Assembly (NCBI GenBank): GCA_030267565.1
Contig: BRXU01000004.1
Location: 5,276,501-5,340,500 of the forward strand
From: Pleodorina starrii
Lineage: Eukaryota > Chlorophyta > Chlorophyceae > Chlamydomonadales > Volvocaceae
Length of the DNA: 64,000 nucleotides
Direction of reading: 5' to 3'
Shown: positions 1-12,865 of the stretch, piece after piece
Layout: every line of letters starts with the position of its first letter
Numbering within the stretch: the first letter of the stretch is position 1
Notes under the pieces: model-generated
What the model was told of the DNA's origin: nothing
What the model saw: only the letters and a program-made list of their open reading frames with translations
The model's database searches: none
Position numbers and translations under genes: made by a program

Positions 1-2634
1 CAGACGATATTAAGGCTTCTGATAAGAAATATGAGCGAGCTTGGTAATACTGTATGGTACCTTCCTTGGCCATGCTCGCCATCCAGAGAGTACGGCACTA
101 ACCGTCGACTGTAGGGAAGGCCGAAGGCGCTTCAAACGTTACTGATTGATTTCAGCCCTTGCTGTCCATGGTATAAGGGCAAGCAAGGCACTTTAAGATT
201 GCTCCAAGGCAGCCCTGAGCCGCATTCAGCCGACACATGCTGCCGTGTACTCCCTTTGTATGATCAGGCTGATCAGGTCATGCAGCTGTGCAAGCTACGA
301 TGGCCGCTGCCGTTAAGGGACAGAACTGGAGACCAAGGCGCTCGAGAATTACGTCGTTGGCGCCGATACCAGCGCCGAAGCACGACGGCGTTGGCGGCAG
401 ACTGTGGCAGTCACCTAAAGCGTATGCATGAGCACTCCAGTGTTCTACAGGGCTGGCCCGCGTAACGTTTGCCTGCGACGCTGCACGCTGTCGATTCTTT
501 GGTACGCGTGCGCCCTGGGAAGGTTGCGGAAGGTTCAGGTCTGGTTCAGGAGGGTTCAGGTTGTCAGCACCCGGTCAGCTCATCTCCTCGGCCCTACGTG
601 CAGCGTCAGTTGCTTAGGTCGCTCGTTAGGTCAAAAGTCCGCAACGAGCCTGAAGCGTCGTGGCATCCCGCTCTACCAGGCTCTACCCAGCATCCAGTCG
701 TGTCTTCAGTGCTTTCGCACTTGTCAAATGCAGAGGTTACAGTGTACTGTACCTGTTGCGGTAGGATCCAAGCCGTCCGACGGGTTATGAAGGGGGTAGA
801 GTCAGCAGGGCAGCTAATTGCGCACTGCAGCGGATACGATATACAGCGCCTTATACCACGGCGAAGGGAAATGCAGTAAGGCACGACTCGTCCAGCAGGA
901 CTCGTCCAGACAGGAACGAGCATATTCGGGGATGGACGATAACAAAGAATGGCCAGGTGGCTAGCCAACGGCCACCTGGCTAGCCAACGGCCAGCTGGCT
1001 AGCCAACGGCCAGCTAGCCAGGTGGCTACCTTCCGGGCGATCCCTCCAAATGAGCCAACTAAAACAAAAAACGATATTCTCCAAAAGCATGATAGACCAT
1101 GGTTCAAGCGAAATTGACCATTGCGCAAGGATGGCCAAAAGTCGGCGCGGTCGTACCGGAGTCGGTGAGAGCCCCGAGTTGCCCACCTTGCCCACTCACC
1201 CTACAACACTAATCAGCTCAGGCCACGGCGTATCTGTGAGGTGCAATTATGGGCATATGATGGCGGCGGCAGTCCCTTCTCGCGAGTTCTCCAGCTCATG
1301 ACCACCTCGGCTCATGGTTGCGCTTCTTCGACTACTGCCGTGAGTCTCGCTCCTGCTGTGGGGCACAGATGTGGGTGATGGGAAGGCATCAAAAGTTCCG
1401 TGCGCCTCTCCCGCCAACTCTACCATGACCGGGCCGCGCCCCACTCCTGACCTTGCAATTGCGAGTCGGCCATGGTCAGTGTTGTTCTCTTCGCTGTTCC
1501 AGGCTGTTCCCTTTGGCGTTGTTGGGCGCCCCCCGGCTCGTATGGGTCTTTTGTTCAGTTCTGGGGACACGCACACCTGCCCTGCGGTGGGTTCTCGGCT
1601 GCGGTATCCTTGTTATTAATCCCCTGCCGTGTTACACGTAACGCGACATTGCGAACCGACTGTGACGTCATGCGCTCTGGTGCACCTACAGAAATATCTG
1701 TGTGCCTTAATTAGCCCCACCGGGTCCCCACCGAGCATGATGTTCCTCGGAAGCCTTGCGTTCAGTCTAGGATCATCGATGCGGATTGCAAATATATTAT
1801 TATTCTGTGGATATTCATGTGGGACTTTACAGTGACAAGCACAGCGGAAGCTGCCCAATGCTCAGACCAGGTCAGGCACCTAGAGTCAGTTGCTCGGGGG
1901 GTGAGCACCGGCGAGCCCCACTGTAAGGCCGGCGCTCTTACCTCCCAGGAATGTTGCTTTTAATGTCATCTATGTTCAGCAAGCGGGAAGGCAAAATGGG
2001 CAGTGTAAGGCCGAGTTTCCTGTTTGGGAAAGTGACGGTTCGGGCGCCGCGCTGGCAAAGGCCTGGCCAGAGCCCCAAACGCCATGTTAGTCACAATTCC
2101 AAGGACCCAGTCCACACAGTCCACACAGCTGGAATATTGCCTGTTTATACGTTTGGAGTGCGTGCTGTGATGTGTACTCGAGACAGCAGCAAGCGCAGCC
2201 AGTTTCCCGCGCACTTTCCGCCAGCGTCGCCATGCGGCAGCTTGTAACGATCTTGCCTCTCACTCGCCGTAAGCTGCCCCTTAAAGTCGCGCAGGTGGTT
2301 CTGGCGCACAAGCCCGAAACCTAGCTCACTTCCTGTCCCTTGTTGCTGCTAACCTCCAAGCTCGGTTTCGAATTATTTTGTTTACATCCCAACATTAAGC
2401 CATTAAAAATTGCAGGCAATGCGCTTGTTTGTCCTCATATTCGACACTGTTTGACACGTATTGGCGCACACACGTACACGGCTAGAACGGATCCCATCCG
2501 CGGCGTCGCAAAGCTGGGCGATATCCATATGTGATACCGTGAATACTGATGGGATAGCAATTTCTGTCCACAGGATGGTGTATTGCTGTCGACAACTGTC
2601 TGACGCCCGTCCCTGCCCGTCCTGACAAGTCGCC
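1..2634. other. intergenic, no supported gene
   Basis: No reading frame here shows a recognisable domain or a consistent exon chain; the open frames are short and overlap on both strands. The stretch holds a 19-bp tandem repeat (959-1015) and a segment near 1534-1576 that recurs near 21868-21907. The right end runs into the retrotransposon remnant. I see no RNA gene. Confidence 0.5.
959..1015. repeat. 19-bp tandem repeat, 3 copies
   Basis: Three head-to-tail copies of GGCTAGCCAACGGCCASCT lie at 959-977, 978-996 and 997-1015. The unit contains the palindrome GGCTAGCC. Inverted partial copies (GCCAGGTGGCTAG, GCTAGCCAGGTGGC) flank the array on both sides, so the block could fold into hairpins. 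Confidence 0.85.
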
Positions 2635-2679
2635 GTGCGCACAGGTGCGCACCAGCACCTGTGCGCACCGCCTCTTCAG

Positions 2680-3432
2680 TTGTTGTTTAGGGAACTTGGT
2701 CAGATGCCTTTGCAGTTGCACTGGGCCGAGTCGGTTTTTCGCTTCTGGAATAGTCTGGTGGAGGTCACTAGCACCGTGTATCACAGTGCTTTTCGTCACG
2801 AGATTCGGTTGGCGTTAGAAACCAATCTGCAGGGTGACGGTTGGGGTTCCAAGGTCATCAGGGCTCTAAACCTCTTAGGGCATGTCTGGGGCGAGGACGC
2901 AGCAGCGGGTAGCATTGATACTAGGGTTAGGCGGTACGCGGCCAGCAAGCTTGATGTTGAGGCGCTGATGGACACCCTCAGGGGTCGTGTTAATGACGAC
3001 TGGAGCAGCGACAGGTTGGCTGTGGACCCGAGCGCTTTCGTTACGGACGGTAGAAAGCCCGGTGTTAAGATGTGTCGCCACAAACATTGGATGGGGCTGC
3101 CGAAGCGTTTTGAGGGTTACATCCCCCTGGCGCACCATCGTTCCTTACTTCGTTTTCGTTTGTGTGTTTCTGTTTTGGCGATTAACAGCGAGAGTAGCCG
3201 GTCTAGGGAGCTCCGTGTTTGCAAAGCGTGTCGCTCTGACGGTGCGGTCGAGGATGAGAAGCATTTTCTGTTGGAGTGTTCTGCCCTTGTGTCAGCACGG
3301 CAGATGCTTTGGGACTTAGGCGTACCCAATACTGCGAGTGTTCACGATGTCATGCAAGTCGACGATCAGCGCGGCCTTGCGAAAGCTATCTTTGAGATGT
3401 TTAGTCTGCGGCAAGAACGCATCTCATCTTGA
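2680..3432 (+). mobile_element. 5'-truncated non-LTR retrotransposon (LINE), C-terminal ORF end
   Basis: The open frame running to the stop at 3432 resembles the C-terminal part of volvocalean LINE polyproteins, downstream of the reverse transcriptase. It has a Leu/Trp-rich helical stretch (PLQLHW...FRFWNSLV) and then a zf-RVT-like zinc knuckle of the pattern C-x2-C...H-x4-C (VCKAC...HFLLEC) before a short tail. No reverse transcriptase catalytic YxDD or endonuclease domain is visible upstream, so this is a typical 5'-truncated dead copy. A short (ATCC)4 run at 3610-3625 may mark the 3' end of the insertion. The methionine at 2635 is arbitrary. The family assignment is from motif similarity only. 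Confidence 0.65.
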
Positions 3433-4307
3433 GAAGTTTGTTTTTGTGCGATCTCACACAGTTTACGTCATTCCATTGCACCACTTTCGTTATGAAACGT
3501 TTGTGCTGTCATTTTGTTTCTGTTTTTCTTTATCTTTTTCTGCGCGACTGAAGCGGTTCATGAGCCTCCGGGTTCGTTTGAGCCGTACGAGCTCACTGAA
3601 GCTTGTAACATCCATCCATCCATCCAGCACCTGCGAATGTATATTCGGTCATAGTATCCTGTGGAAAATTCATTGCTGACTGTAACGGCTGTGAAGTTGC
3701 ATTTCTGGATTTGCAAGTCAGCAATATCGTAACTTCCAATCACGAAACCGTCCTAGAGTTTCATTCCTGAACCTGAAAGTCAGCGATACTAGAAACTGAC
3801 AGAGTGTTATTATTATTGAGACACCGGTACCAAAGTGAACTCTCCATGTAAATGCGCTTGCACTTCAAACATTGTAAAGTGTCAGTTACAACGGCGCCAT
3901 TGGGATTTTGTGACTGTTGCACAAGAAACGGCGCACAAACTGCATCATGAAACAGTATAAAGCATATTTAGATTTTTCAAGAAAAAATATACTTTGTTCA
4001 CCGCGCCGTGTGTTTCCGGGGCATTCACGGGCAACCCGTTCATGCGTACCAGCCCTGCGCACCTCGGGCCCCGGGGACCCGAAGCAGGATTTACGAATTA
4101 GATTTATTTAATTGTAAGTTGTAAAGCTGTTCGAAGGTATCCTGTCCAAAGACCTCGAGGGATTGTGGCGGTGTCGTACAACGCGATCCACTTAACTCCA
4201 CAAACATCCCAGCGAAAAAAATTTAACTGAGTATTTCGTGTAGAAGCTTCATTCAGAGCATCCTTCCTTATATTGTTCTTATTTGGCAACACACAAGCTG
4301 CAGCAAA
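3433..4307. other. LINE 3' flank and copine upstream region
   Basis: AT-richer than the genes. It contains the presumed LINE 3' UTR and (ATCC)4 tail, then roughly 650 bp without coding signal that must include the copine promoter and 5' UTR. I see no clear TATA box or other named site. Confidence 0.4.
3610..3625 (+). repeat. (ATCC)4 microsatellite, possible LINE 3' tail
   Basis: ATCC is repeated four times about 180 bp after the LINE stop codon. Many non-LTR elements end in a short simple repeat, so this may be the 3' terminus of the insertion; this is inference. Confidence 0.5.
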
Positions 4308-7300
4308 ATGGGCAACTGCTTACATGTTGACGTCGAAAGCAGATATGCAACTGGCGATGCAAATATTGCGGAATCTGTAAGCAGCGCTTCGGATGCCGAG
4401 GAGGCGACCGCCCTCTTGTCCAGCTCTCTCGCCTACAGCACTTGGGTGGAGCTCAGCCTCCAATGCTCAAATCTCCCACATGCCGATTATTTAAGGTATG
4501 CAAGGCATGCCTTGCAAAAGGGGTGCATGCGCCGTTTGACGTTTCTCTTTACCTCTGGCTCTTTTTGGACATCCGCACAGTAAGTCGGACCCGATGGGCA
4601 TCCTCTACCAGCTCCGTGACGGTGTTTGGGTCGAGTTTGGGAGGACAGAAATGATTGCAAATAATTACAGTAAGTGGTGCGCGTGAAATGGACGTTGACT
4701 GTGCCTTCGACTGGCACACAGATGTCAGCGAACACGCCCTGGGCCCCAGTCCAGCTCCCTGTCAGTTAAGATTTTTCAGTTGACGTTATTATTTGCATTA
4801 TTGCAGACCCCGCTTTTGTTCGCAAATTTCGGATCATGTTTAACTTCGAGGTCGTCCAGAAATTCCGCGTGCTTCTGGTGGACATCGACAAGGGCCAGGA
4901 TCACACCACCGTGCACCCCGATACATGCGTAAGTTCTTTCAGCTCCTTTGTTCCCTCTGGAGTTGTATCCGGCGAGTTCTGAGGCCGACGGCTAGGTTTC
5001 GGGGTTGTTTACGTCGCTCGGTGGCCTTGGTGGCAAGCTAGGCCTGCTCTGGTCCAGGAGGCATGAAACCCCCATTGTGCCTGCATTTCAGCGGCCAAAA
5101 TATTTTTTTAATCATTTGCTCTAATTTTAACGCCGAGCACGCGCGCCTGTGCTCCTGTCGGCAGGGTTATGACAGAGTTGCGGCGCCCAACTTTTATCGT
5201 CCCGTTTTTTCCCGACGCGACCGCTGACGCGGCGCCGAATATCTGTCGTCTCTTTTCCTGCCTTTCGCCCCTGCCTTGCCGCAACAGAATTTTCTTGGCT
5301 GCTGCCACTTCGAGTTGGCTCAGGTGGTGACCGGCCGTGGAAAGAAGCTTGCCCTCAACCTGACAGACCGCCAGGGGCACCCCCTCCCGCACTGCACAGC
5401 GACGATTAAAGCCGAAGAGGAGTCCAGCTGCAAAGATCACTTCAGGTGGGGTGCGCGCGCTGGGTCGCGAGCACCGTTCAGCCGTACGGCCCGCACATGG
5501 ATGCTCGTCCGAGCTACGTCGCCCTCGCGCGCCAACGGTCGCCGCCTTTGTTGTTTTTATTTTTGTTGGTGTCATCTTTCCTCCGACTCGAGGCCCCCGC
5601 TGCCTATATCTGAGGAATAACGTGTAGAGCGGCGTGTCGCAGCTCCCAGATCCTAATTGGAACCCTGTTGGCCCTCACGGCGCCTCCGGCCCCTCACAAC
5701 ACAACACAACACAACACCGCGCGCAGGTTACATGCCGCGGCTCTGAATCTACGTCACTCGGAAGTGCGGGGCAAGCCAGACCCCTTCCTGCAGATCAGCA
5801 GGCTACAGGTACGGCAGCAGGTGCCGGTACGCAGCGGGCTCGGCAGCGCAACAGCGGTGCGGCGACAGCGCCCACCTTTATGGGGCAGGTTGGGCTCCGC
5901 CGGGTTGGTCTGCCGACGTTTCACACCCCTGCCTCGTCTCGTCCGTTGCTCGCGGCTCCCTTTAGGAAGGCTTTGCCGACTTGTGGCAGTGCTTCCGTGT
6001 GCTTGCATCAAGTCCTCCCAATCCGTCGTACGTGCCGTACTGTACCGCAGGACGACGGCACCACGTGGCTGCCCGTTTACAAGACGGAGGCGAGGAGAAA
6101 ATGTGTGAGCCCCATCTGGAGCGAAATCCACGTTCGCGCTGCGCAGCTCAACAATGGCGATGCGCATCGGCCGCTCCGATTCCAGGTACGCTCCAAGGGG
6201 TACGGCACCTTCTTGTCGTACGTCTCACGGTGCCTAGATTGAGACGCAGTGAAGTTCAACGTTGTGCAATTCTTACCAGTGTCTCTGTCGACGCAAAGCG
6301 ACGAACTCGCGTGGGATTTCCTTCACGTGGTTTGTTCTCGCGTCGTACCGTGTCGTACCTTCAGGTGTACGACTACGAATCCAACGGTGCCCACAAGCTG
6401 CTGAGCTACTGTGACCTCAGCACGCATCGCCTGCGCGAGCTGGCGGCGCAGCAGGACGCGTCCGTCCCGCTGCTGCCGCCGCCGGGCAAGCGCGGCGGCG
6501 ACTACGGCTCGCTGCAGTTCAGGTCGTTCGTTAAGGAGTTCCGACCCACCTTCCTAGACTACATCGCCGGCGGCGCGGAGATCGGGTTCGTGGTGGCTGT
6601 TGACTTCACCGCCAGTAACGGCGACCCGCGACAGCCCACGTCCAAGCACTTTATCTCGGGTGCGCGTTGCGGCCTGTTGCGGTGACAGCGACGGTGACAC
6701 GTGACATCGACAGAGCGTGTTGTACTGCTTGTCCGAACGCCAGGCAGGAACCATCGTTCCCCCACAGCGGACTTTTAGGGGAGTGTATGTGGCAGTGCCC
6801 ACGGCCGCGTCTTTTCTGAAATCGCGCTCGTCCCGCCGTTGGCCGTTGGCCGTTGCTCCTTTTATTTCTGTCGTCCTCCACCACAGGCGTGCCGACCCAG
6901 TACGAGCAGGCTGTCATGGGGCTCGGCCAGGTCATCATGCACTACGATCACGACAAGGTACGGCAGACGCACCGTACATGGTTTATCACGAGCCGTACTT
7001 ACATGCCGTACCTACATACCACACGCCGTACTTGCGTGCCGTACATATTTAGTCACCAGTGGGATCCCTCCCAACGCAGTGGAATCCCTCGCGCGCGCAA
7101 CGTGACCGTCCAACGCGACTGCGTTACCGCACCTTCACTTGCGACTGCCACTGCTGGCAGGGTACTAGGTCACCCAGGCCTAGACCGCTGTCTCAGGCCC
7201 GACGTGACGAACCGGTTGTTGACGTGAACACGCCCTTCCCCGCCCCTCACATTTGTTACACACAGGAGTTTCCGATGTTGGGCTTTGGCGGGCGCAAGTC

Positions 7301-8748
7301 GGGCGACGCGAGTGCCAACCACTGCTTCTCCATGGGCCAGGGCCCCGGCGGCTCCTGCAACGGAATCGGCGGGCTCCTGCAAGCGTACCGGTGAGTACCG
7401 TAGTCGCCCAGAGGGGGGCGGGCCACGTCCCGCTTGCCCTGCACGCAGCGGAGAGGCTCTCCAAAACCCTCTCCGCATTTCACGCCACGCCACGCCACGC
7501 GAGGAGACGCATCCCGGAAACCTTCCCCCAACATGAATCACCCGCGTGCCGTATCAGTAGCACCGCACGCGTCGCGCCTCCATGCCGATCGCAGCGCCGC
7601 CGCCGCACCAACCCACCAACGGCGGCAGGCAGCCAATCGGCGCAGGTACCGCGTGCAGACGCACACACACACGCACATGTTGATGTACGTCCGTCCTTTT
7701 GCTTGGTTTGGTTCCACGCTGCAGGCGCGCGCTATTCGAGTGGCGCCTGTCCGGCCCCACCTACTTTGCGCCGGTCATCCGCCAGGCCGCCCGAATGGCC
7801 GCCGAAAACGTCCGGTCCGGCGGGCCCATCAAGTACACCTGCCTGCTCATCCTCACGGACGGGTGAGGCGCGTGCGGCGGCGGGGGAGGGAGGGCGCCGC
7901 GCGGAGGAAGGGGGGCGGCTTGTGCATTTGAACGACCCCTGAGACGATTTGAACGACCCCTGAGACGATTTGAACGACCCCTGAGACGATTTGAACGACC
8001 CCTGAGTCCCTTGCTGAGCTTTGGTTTTCCTCAACAGCCGCTGCACCACCGGCTTCCCCTCCAATCATTCACCGTCGGCCCAGACTAAGCCCTCGTGACT
8101 TAGCCCTCCTTCATTTTGGAGGACTGGGACTGTGTTCGAATCTCCGAAAGCGCACAACCCTCGTCGCGTTATTCCAAGCCCCAAAAACATGTAACGTTGT
8201 GCTCCAGGGAGGTCTCGGACCTGGACGCCACCATCGACGCCATCATCGAGGCCTCCACTCTGCCGCTGTCCATCCTCATCGTCGGCGTGGGCTGCGAGTC
8301 GTTCGCCAAGATGCGGGTAAGCCCCCATTGCCCCCCGAAACGAGCGCACCCCCGGCCGCCGCAGCGCCCGGCCCAGTGCCCTCCAGCCTGTCAGGTACCG
8401 CCTGCCCACCTGCCCATCCGTCTGTCAGCGTGTCCGCCGTACTCCCTCCCCACCGCTGCCTGTCCCGGCGCCCCAATCCCAACTCGCCGCTTGACTACGG
8501 GCTCGTCTCTGCAGGAGCTGGACAGCGACAAGCGGCTTTTGGCCAACGGCTCCCGCACGGCTGTGCGCGACATCGTGCAGTTCGTTGAGTTTAACCGCTT
8601 CGCCGGCAACGGCGCGCAGCTAGCGGCTGAGCTGCTCGCGGAGCTGCCGGGACAAATGGTGGACTACTGCCTGCGCAATAAGGTCCTGCCGCCGCGCCCC
8701 ACCTCACGGAGCAGCATGCCAGACGCGCCGGTGGTGGCGGCGGCGTAA
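4308..8748 (+). CDS. copine (two C2 domains plus vWA-like copine domain)
   Basis: A calcium-dependent phospholipid-binding protein that would act at the plasma membrane. Twelve exons (4308-4495, 4581-4669, 4807-4928, 5288-5445, 5727-5808, 6051-6185, 6365-6659, 6887-6957, 7266-7390, 7725-7862, 8208-8316, 8515-8748) join in phase into 581 aa, a normal copine length. The N-terminus MGNC resembles plant BON1 copines and fits N-myristoylation at Gly2 with palmitoylation at Cys4. C2A spans about residues 35-175 (SKSDP, VDIDKGQD carry candidate calcium Asp). C2B spans about 186-320 (GKPDPFLQI, VYDYESNG). The copine/vWA domain spans about 320-545, starting with DYIAGGAEIGFVVAVDFTAS, a MIDAS-like DxTxS, followed by GFGGR, LILTDGEVSD and AVRDIVQFVEF. 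All introns are GT-AG. The start has a good context (GCAAAATGGG). Confidence 0.95.
7927..8006. repeat. 21-bp minisatellite in copine intron 10
   Basis: The unit TTTGAACGACCCCTGAGACGA is repeated head to tail almost four times (7927, 7948, 7969, 7990 with a truncated last copy). It lies wholly inside the 7863-8207 intron. Confidence 0.9.
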
Positions 8749-10982
8749 GAGGGCGGGTTGGAACAGCTCGCGACCGACACGCGACACCCACGTTGGTGGT
8801 CTGCAGTGGCCTTGGTAGGTAATATTGGCGTAATGTTTGGAGCCAACACGGGAAAATCGTAATCGGAGAGAACAGGGCTTTGGCCTGCGGCAGCAGCAGG
8901 CTGCAGCCCCCTCTCCTTGGTGCATGTGCACGTGCCGGGTGCCGCGCGAGGAGGGAAGGTGCTGGCGATGCACCGCAGAAATGGGGTGGAGCGGAGCGGA
9001 GCGGAGCAGGGCCGCACATATGTAGCGCAATGAATGACGCTAGCGCGACGAAAGGAATTTGTGGAAAGTGGCTTGGGGAGGGGAGCATGGAGCGCGCCAG
9101 GGGGCGGCGGTCCCTGGAGCTCCCTCCGGCAGATCCAATGTGGGGTCCTCGGAGGCCTGGATGTTCTCCACCGAGGCGAGGGGCCATCAACCTGCCTTGA
9201 TCTTTGGCTTTGGGTTTTGTACATAACCTCTAATAGCGCGGCAGGGCTGCCGCAGCACAACCGACCCCTCATTGATTCTCAGGGTTTTAGGGTTGCCGTG
9301 TGAAGGAGTGCCGAAGGGCTGGCGGGTCCGTACGGGCAAGCAAGCACCTTTGGTCCGTCCGTAAGAAGCATTTTCATGATTTTTGTACTAGCGCGTAACG
9401 CGTCGCAATGCATACATACATACATGCACGCAAGCACGCTGCTTGCCCTCCTCTTACCCGTATGTTTGGCTCCCGCGGTTGATGTTCTTGGTCTTTGTCG
9501 TACCACCTTGTGGACGGCCGTTACTCGTGTACGGATGCACGATGCGCGTATCTCCTGAATTATCTCGCAGCGTGTGGCGTCTATGCGCATGTGTGCGTGC
9601 GTGCGTCTCTTTGTGGGTGCGGCCTAATTCGTGAGGGTCTTCTGCGCGGCTTGGAGCGGACGCCTGGGCTGCTGGCAAGCGTATATGCAGGTGCCGTATC
9701 TGCAAGCGCGCCAGTCCAACAACCGTCCGGTAGTTGCGGTCAAGAAAAAGTCAGATGTCGCGAGGTGGCGCCGCCTCAGCTTCCTTCCTGGGCAGCTCGT
9801 GCCACCTGGTCTAGGAGTCGGGACTTGGGTGGCTGGAATATGAGCGAGGCGTTAGCTTCTCGTACTATGGTTTCGCTATTTTTCGGCGATGGGCGAGTTC
9901 CCAGCCAACGCGTGGAGTGGTGTTGCATTGAAGTTAACACATAACGCAGGCGAGTGCGCGATTCTTGATTGGAGGGCGCGTGGTCGGCCGGTGTTTGCTG
10001 CCGCTTCTGTCGCTACGGAGGCAGGCGAGCATGTCGATCGTCGCTCACTGCCGCAGGGCCATCGCCTCTCTCCTGAGGGAGCGCATTTATTCGGCGGATC
10101 ACCCGGGTTATCAATCAGAAGCTTCAACTGGCTTACGGATACGAAGAGCTGGTGGCTATAGTGATGAGTGGATACTATATTGAGCTGGGGGCTGCTGCCC
10201 TGGTCTTAAGGATACCAGCGCAGGCCAGTGCCAGCCGGGGTTCCTGCCGCCGATTTCCTCCCTCTCCGAACCGGCCCCCGTATTCAAGTGTCGGGTTGCC
10301 GCGCGTTCCTCGGAATATGGGTTCGTCAGTGGTGCTTGTTTGTTTTATTATACTGCCGTACACACTGCTGTGCGTATTCAACATCGTGCGGGTTAAGATA
10401 TGGAAATCGGAATGCGGTTCGTGCCGAAGTGGCGGTGTTTTGGGTCTTTGGCGATCCATTAGGAGTCATATTCATTTGGATATATTATGGGGACCAGGAA
10501 TGTGGGCATACGCTGCCTTGACGTGCCGCACCACCACTGGGACATTTTTGGAGATGGGACATCAACACTACTTTGCATGTGAGAGACTTGTGATGCGTGG
10601 TAACGCAGCGTCAGTCGGGTGACGGACACTGATGCGGCGAAGAACAATTTCATTCCCCATTGGACACGGCACCCTTTAAAGGCGGTGGGGCGTTGCGCGA
10701 TGCCGCCGGCCGCTTACTTCTGCATTCGCATTTCTGGGTTGCCGGAGCGGTACGGCCGGAGCGGGCACACTCGCTGGCGGCAGCCGGCAAGTGTGCCCGC
10801 CGGTGGCGCCATTGTATCGAATCGGGCGTGGAGCCGCTCGGCTGGGCACGGTTTTCGCCCGCTCGACGCCTTCGGCCGGGCGAAAATATGGGATTCGGCG
10901 GGGCGGAGATTCGGCGCCGCCCATTCGCGTGCTCGCTCGGGGGACCGCTGCACGCGCGTGCAGCTGCTCTCCCAACATGTTT

Positions 10983-10988
<6 letters not shown>

Positions 10989-11022
<34 letters not shown>
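10989..11022. repeat. (GT)n dinucleotide microsatellite
   Basis: About 17 uninterrupted GT units, flanked by imperfect TTTGTGTG runs. Confidence 0.95.
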
Positions 11023-11024
<2 letters not shown>

Positions 11025-12561
11025 CTGTGTGGATGTGTGCCCTGTTGCGTCCTTTTCACACCTTGGTTTGTTGCGGCTTCACAATGGTTTCGTCGACGTC
11101 GTTGGTGCTGCTGTTGTTGCTCCAGGGAGCGTCCAGGCCCTCGGAAGGGTAGAGTCGTGTAACGCTCGACGTCGGCGATCACCACTCCAGGGGGCCCGCC
11201 GTGCGCCTGAGCGCCTGGGATCGATGGGCTGTTGTTGTGCTTGTGGCATGGGCTGGCCGCGCTTCGGTTGGGGCGGAGCGGGTTTCATGACATCGTTTGG
11301 TAATGTTATCCGGCTGCAGTATCGCCCATGGTACTTGTTGCTCTGTGCGTGCAGCGTTACGCACGGTTTCGCAAAACACCGTTCCGGCACCATAGCGTTC
11401 CGCGCTTCCGCCTGTGCGCTGGAGGGTGTGGGGGCCGCAGGTGACGCCCTGCGCGCGGCGTTGCAACGCCGGAGCGGTGCGTACGTTCACGTTGTTGTCT
11501 TGACAGTGGGCTCCGGACGCGGGGCGGTATGTTGTGGTTTGCAAAGGGTCTATCGACTGAAATACGAGCGGCGCTGCTCGATTGATGGGTGGTGGCGGGT
11601 TTTTGTTTTGGATGGATTGGGTAAAACCCATACAAGGGGGATTCAGGTTAAGGGCACTACCAAATCATATTGCAGGCGCACCTCCGTTGTAAGGTTTCGT
11701 TGGCCTCTCTGTCTCACAGCTCATGCATCTGCAGGGGAGGCGATACGTCCCGCCCTTCCTGTCCATGAACCTTGCACCATCCACCACCCCCTGGCTTGCC
11801 TGCCCTGTTCCCTCCGTCTTGGCCGCGGCGCGCAAGGCGCATGTGCAGCGCCCGTACGCTCACAAGCAAGACATGCACGTGGAACAGCTGTGTGCGCGTC
11901 CCTTCGTTCTCAACACATCGCCGCCTTTAGTGCGGTTCGTTTGTCGGCGCGTCAAACGCCTGGAGCGTACCGGCACGTCCACCCTGCTGGCTGGCCGCAG
12001 CTCCTCTGACCGAAGTGCGCGTGGTTCGCGCAGTGGGAACCCGCCTCCCTACACGGCCTCCACACAGTCTGGTGCTCCTTCGTGTTGAGCCCTGGGGAGC
12101 GCTGTCAGGAGAACGTTTTGTTCGATGTTAGCGGCCCCTATGGGTACTTGTTCAGGTGTGGGGTGCTTCACTTGGCAACCATGAAGGACACACACAAAAA
12201 GGAACAAAAGGCGTTTCTCAGGTCCTGTTTGGGCTTTCCCGCATCAGGACCAGGGACGCACCTGGTCGCTCCTGCCGCTCAACTCGCGCCCTGTCGCGCC
12301 AATGGCAGTCCGAAGTCGTTTATCTCCACCGCATTAACCTTTTTTTGCATGAGATTTGTAACCATGTCGCGACACTTCTTTCGCACGCCGTTCGCGCGCC
12401 TGTCATGCGGTGGCAAGGAATTTCAAATATTCGCCGCCCGCCGTGTCCTCTTGAGGACAATTGCAATTGTCATTTGCGCGCCAGGAGGACGATTAACATC
12501 CAACAAAGGGATTAGGTTCAATAAATCATGACGAAATTATTGTTGTTTTTTGTCTACGAAA

Positions 12562-12865
12562 TTATTGTCGTGCTCGCGGAGTCTGCACCACACATGGCCC
12601 GTAGTTGCCTAAGCGGGCAGCCATGTCTTTCTCCCGCAAAAAGTCCCCCCTAGATTTTTGCAGAGCATCTGCTCCTACGAGTCGAATCCCAAACAGAGAT
12701 TGAAAAACACCGTCTTTTACCAAATCTGAAACTGGAAACTTGTCCCTGGCGACCGGCAATGTCCCGTAAAGCGTCCAGATTAAAGTTGCGCGGCGCGGCG
12801 GCAACTTGAACATATACTCCAAATTATTAAAGAAAATTTTGGCTTCATTATGTGCATATTTTTGT
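12562..12865 (-). CDS. hypothetical open frame, possible gene or element fragment
   Basis: A minus-strand frame ends at a stop at 12562. Its last 100 residues are less biased in composition than the neighbouring shadow frames and mix aromatic, charged and hydrophobic residues like a real protein (KIFFNNLEYMFKLPP, RLVGADALQKSRGDF, REKDMAARLGNYGPC). I do not recognise a family. No splice partner was found, and the upstream part of the frame (to 13077) looks non-coding. It could be a terminal exon, a degenerate transposon fragment or chance. Confidence 0.22.

Noticed and set aside
10660..12009. 449-aa plus-strand open frame
   Set aside because: It reads through the (GT)n microsatellite as Cys-Val repeats, overlaps other long frames and has no recognisable domain or splice signals.
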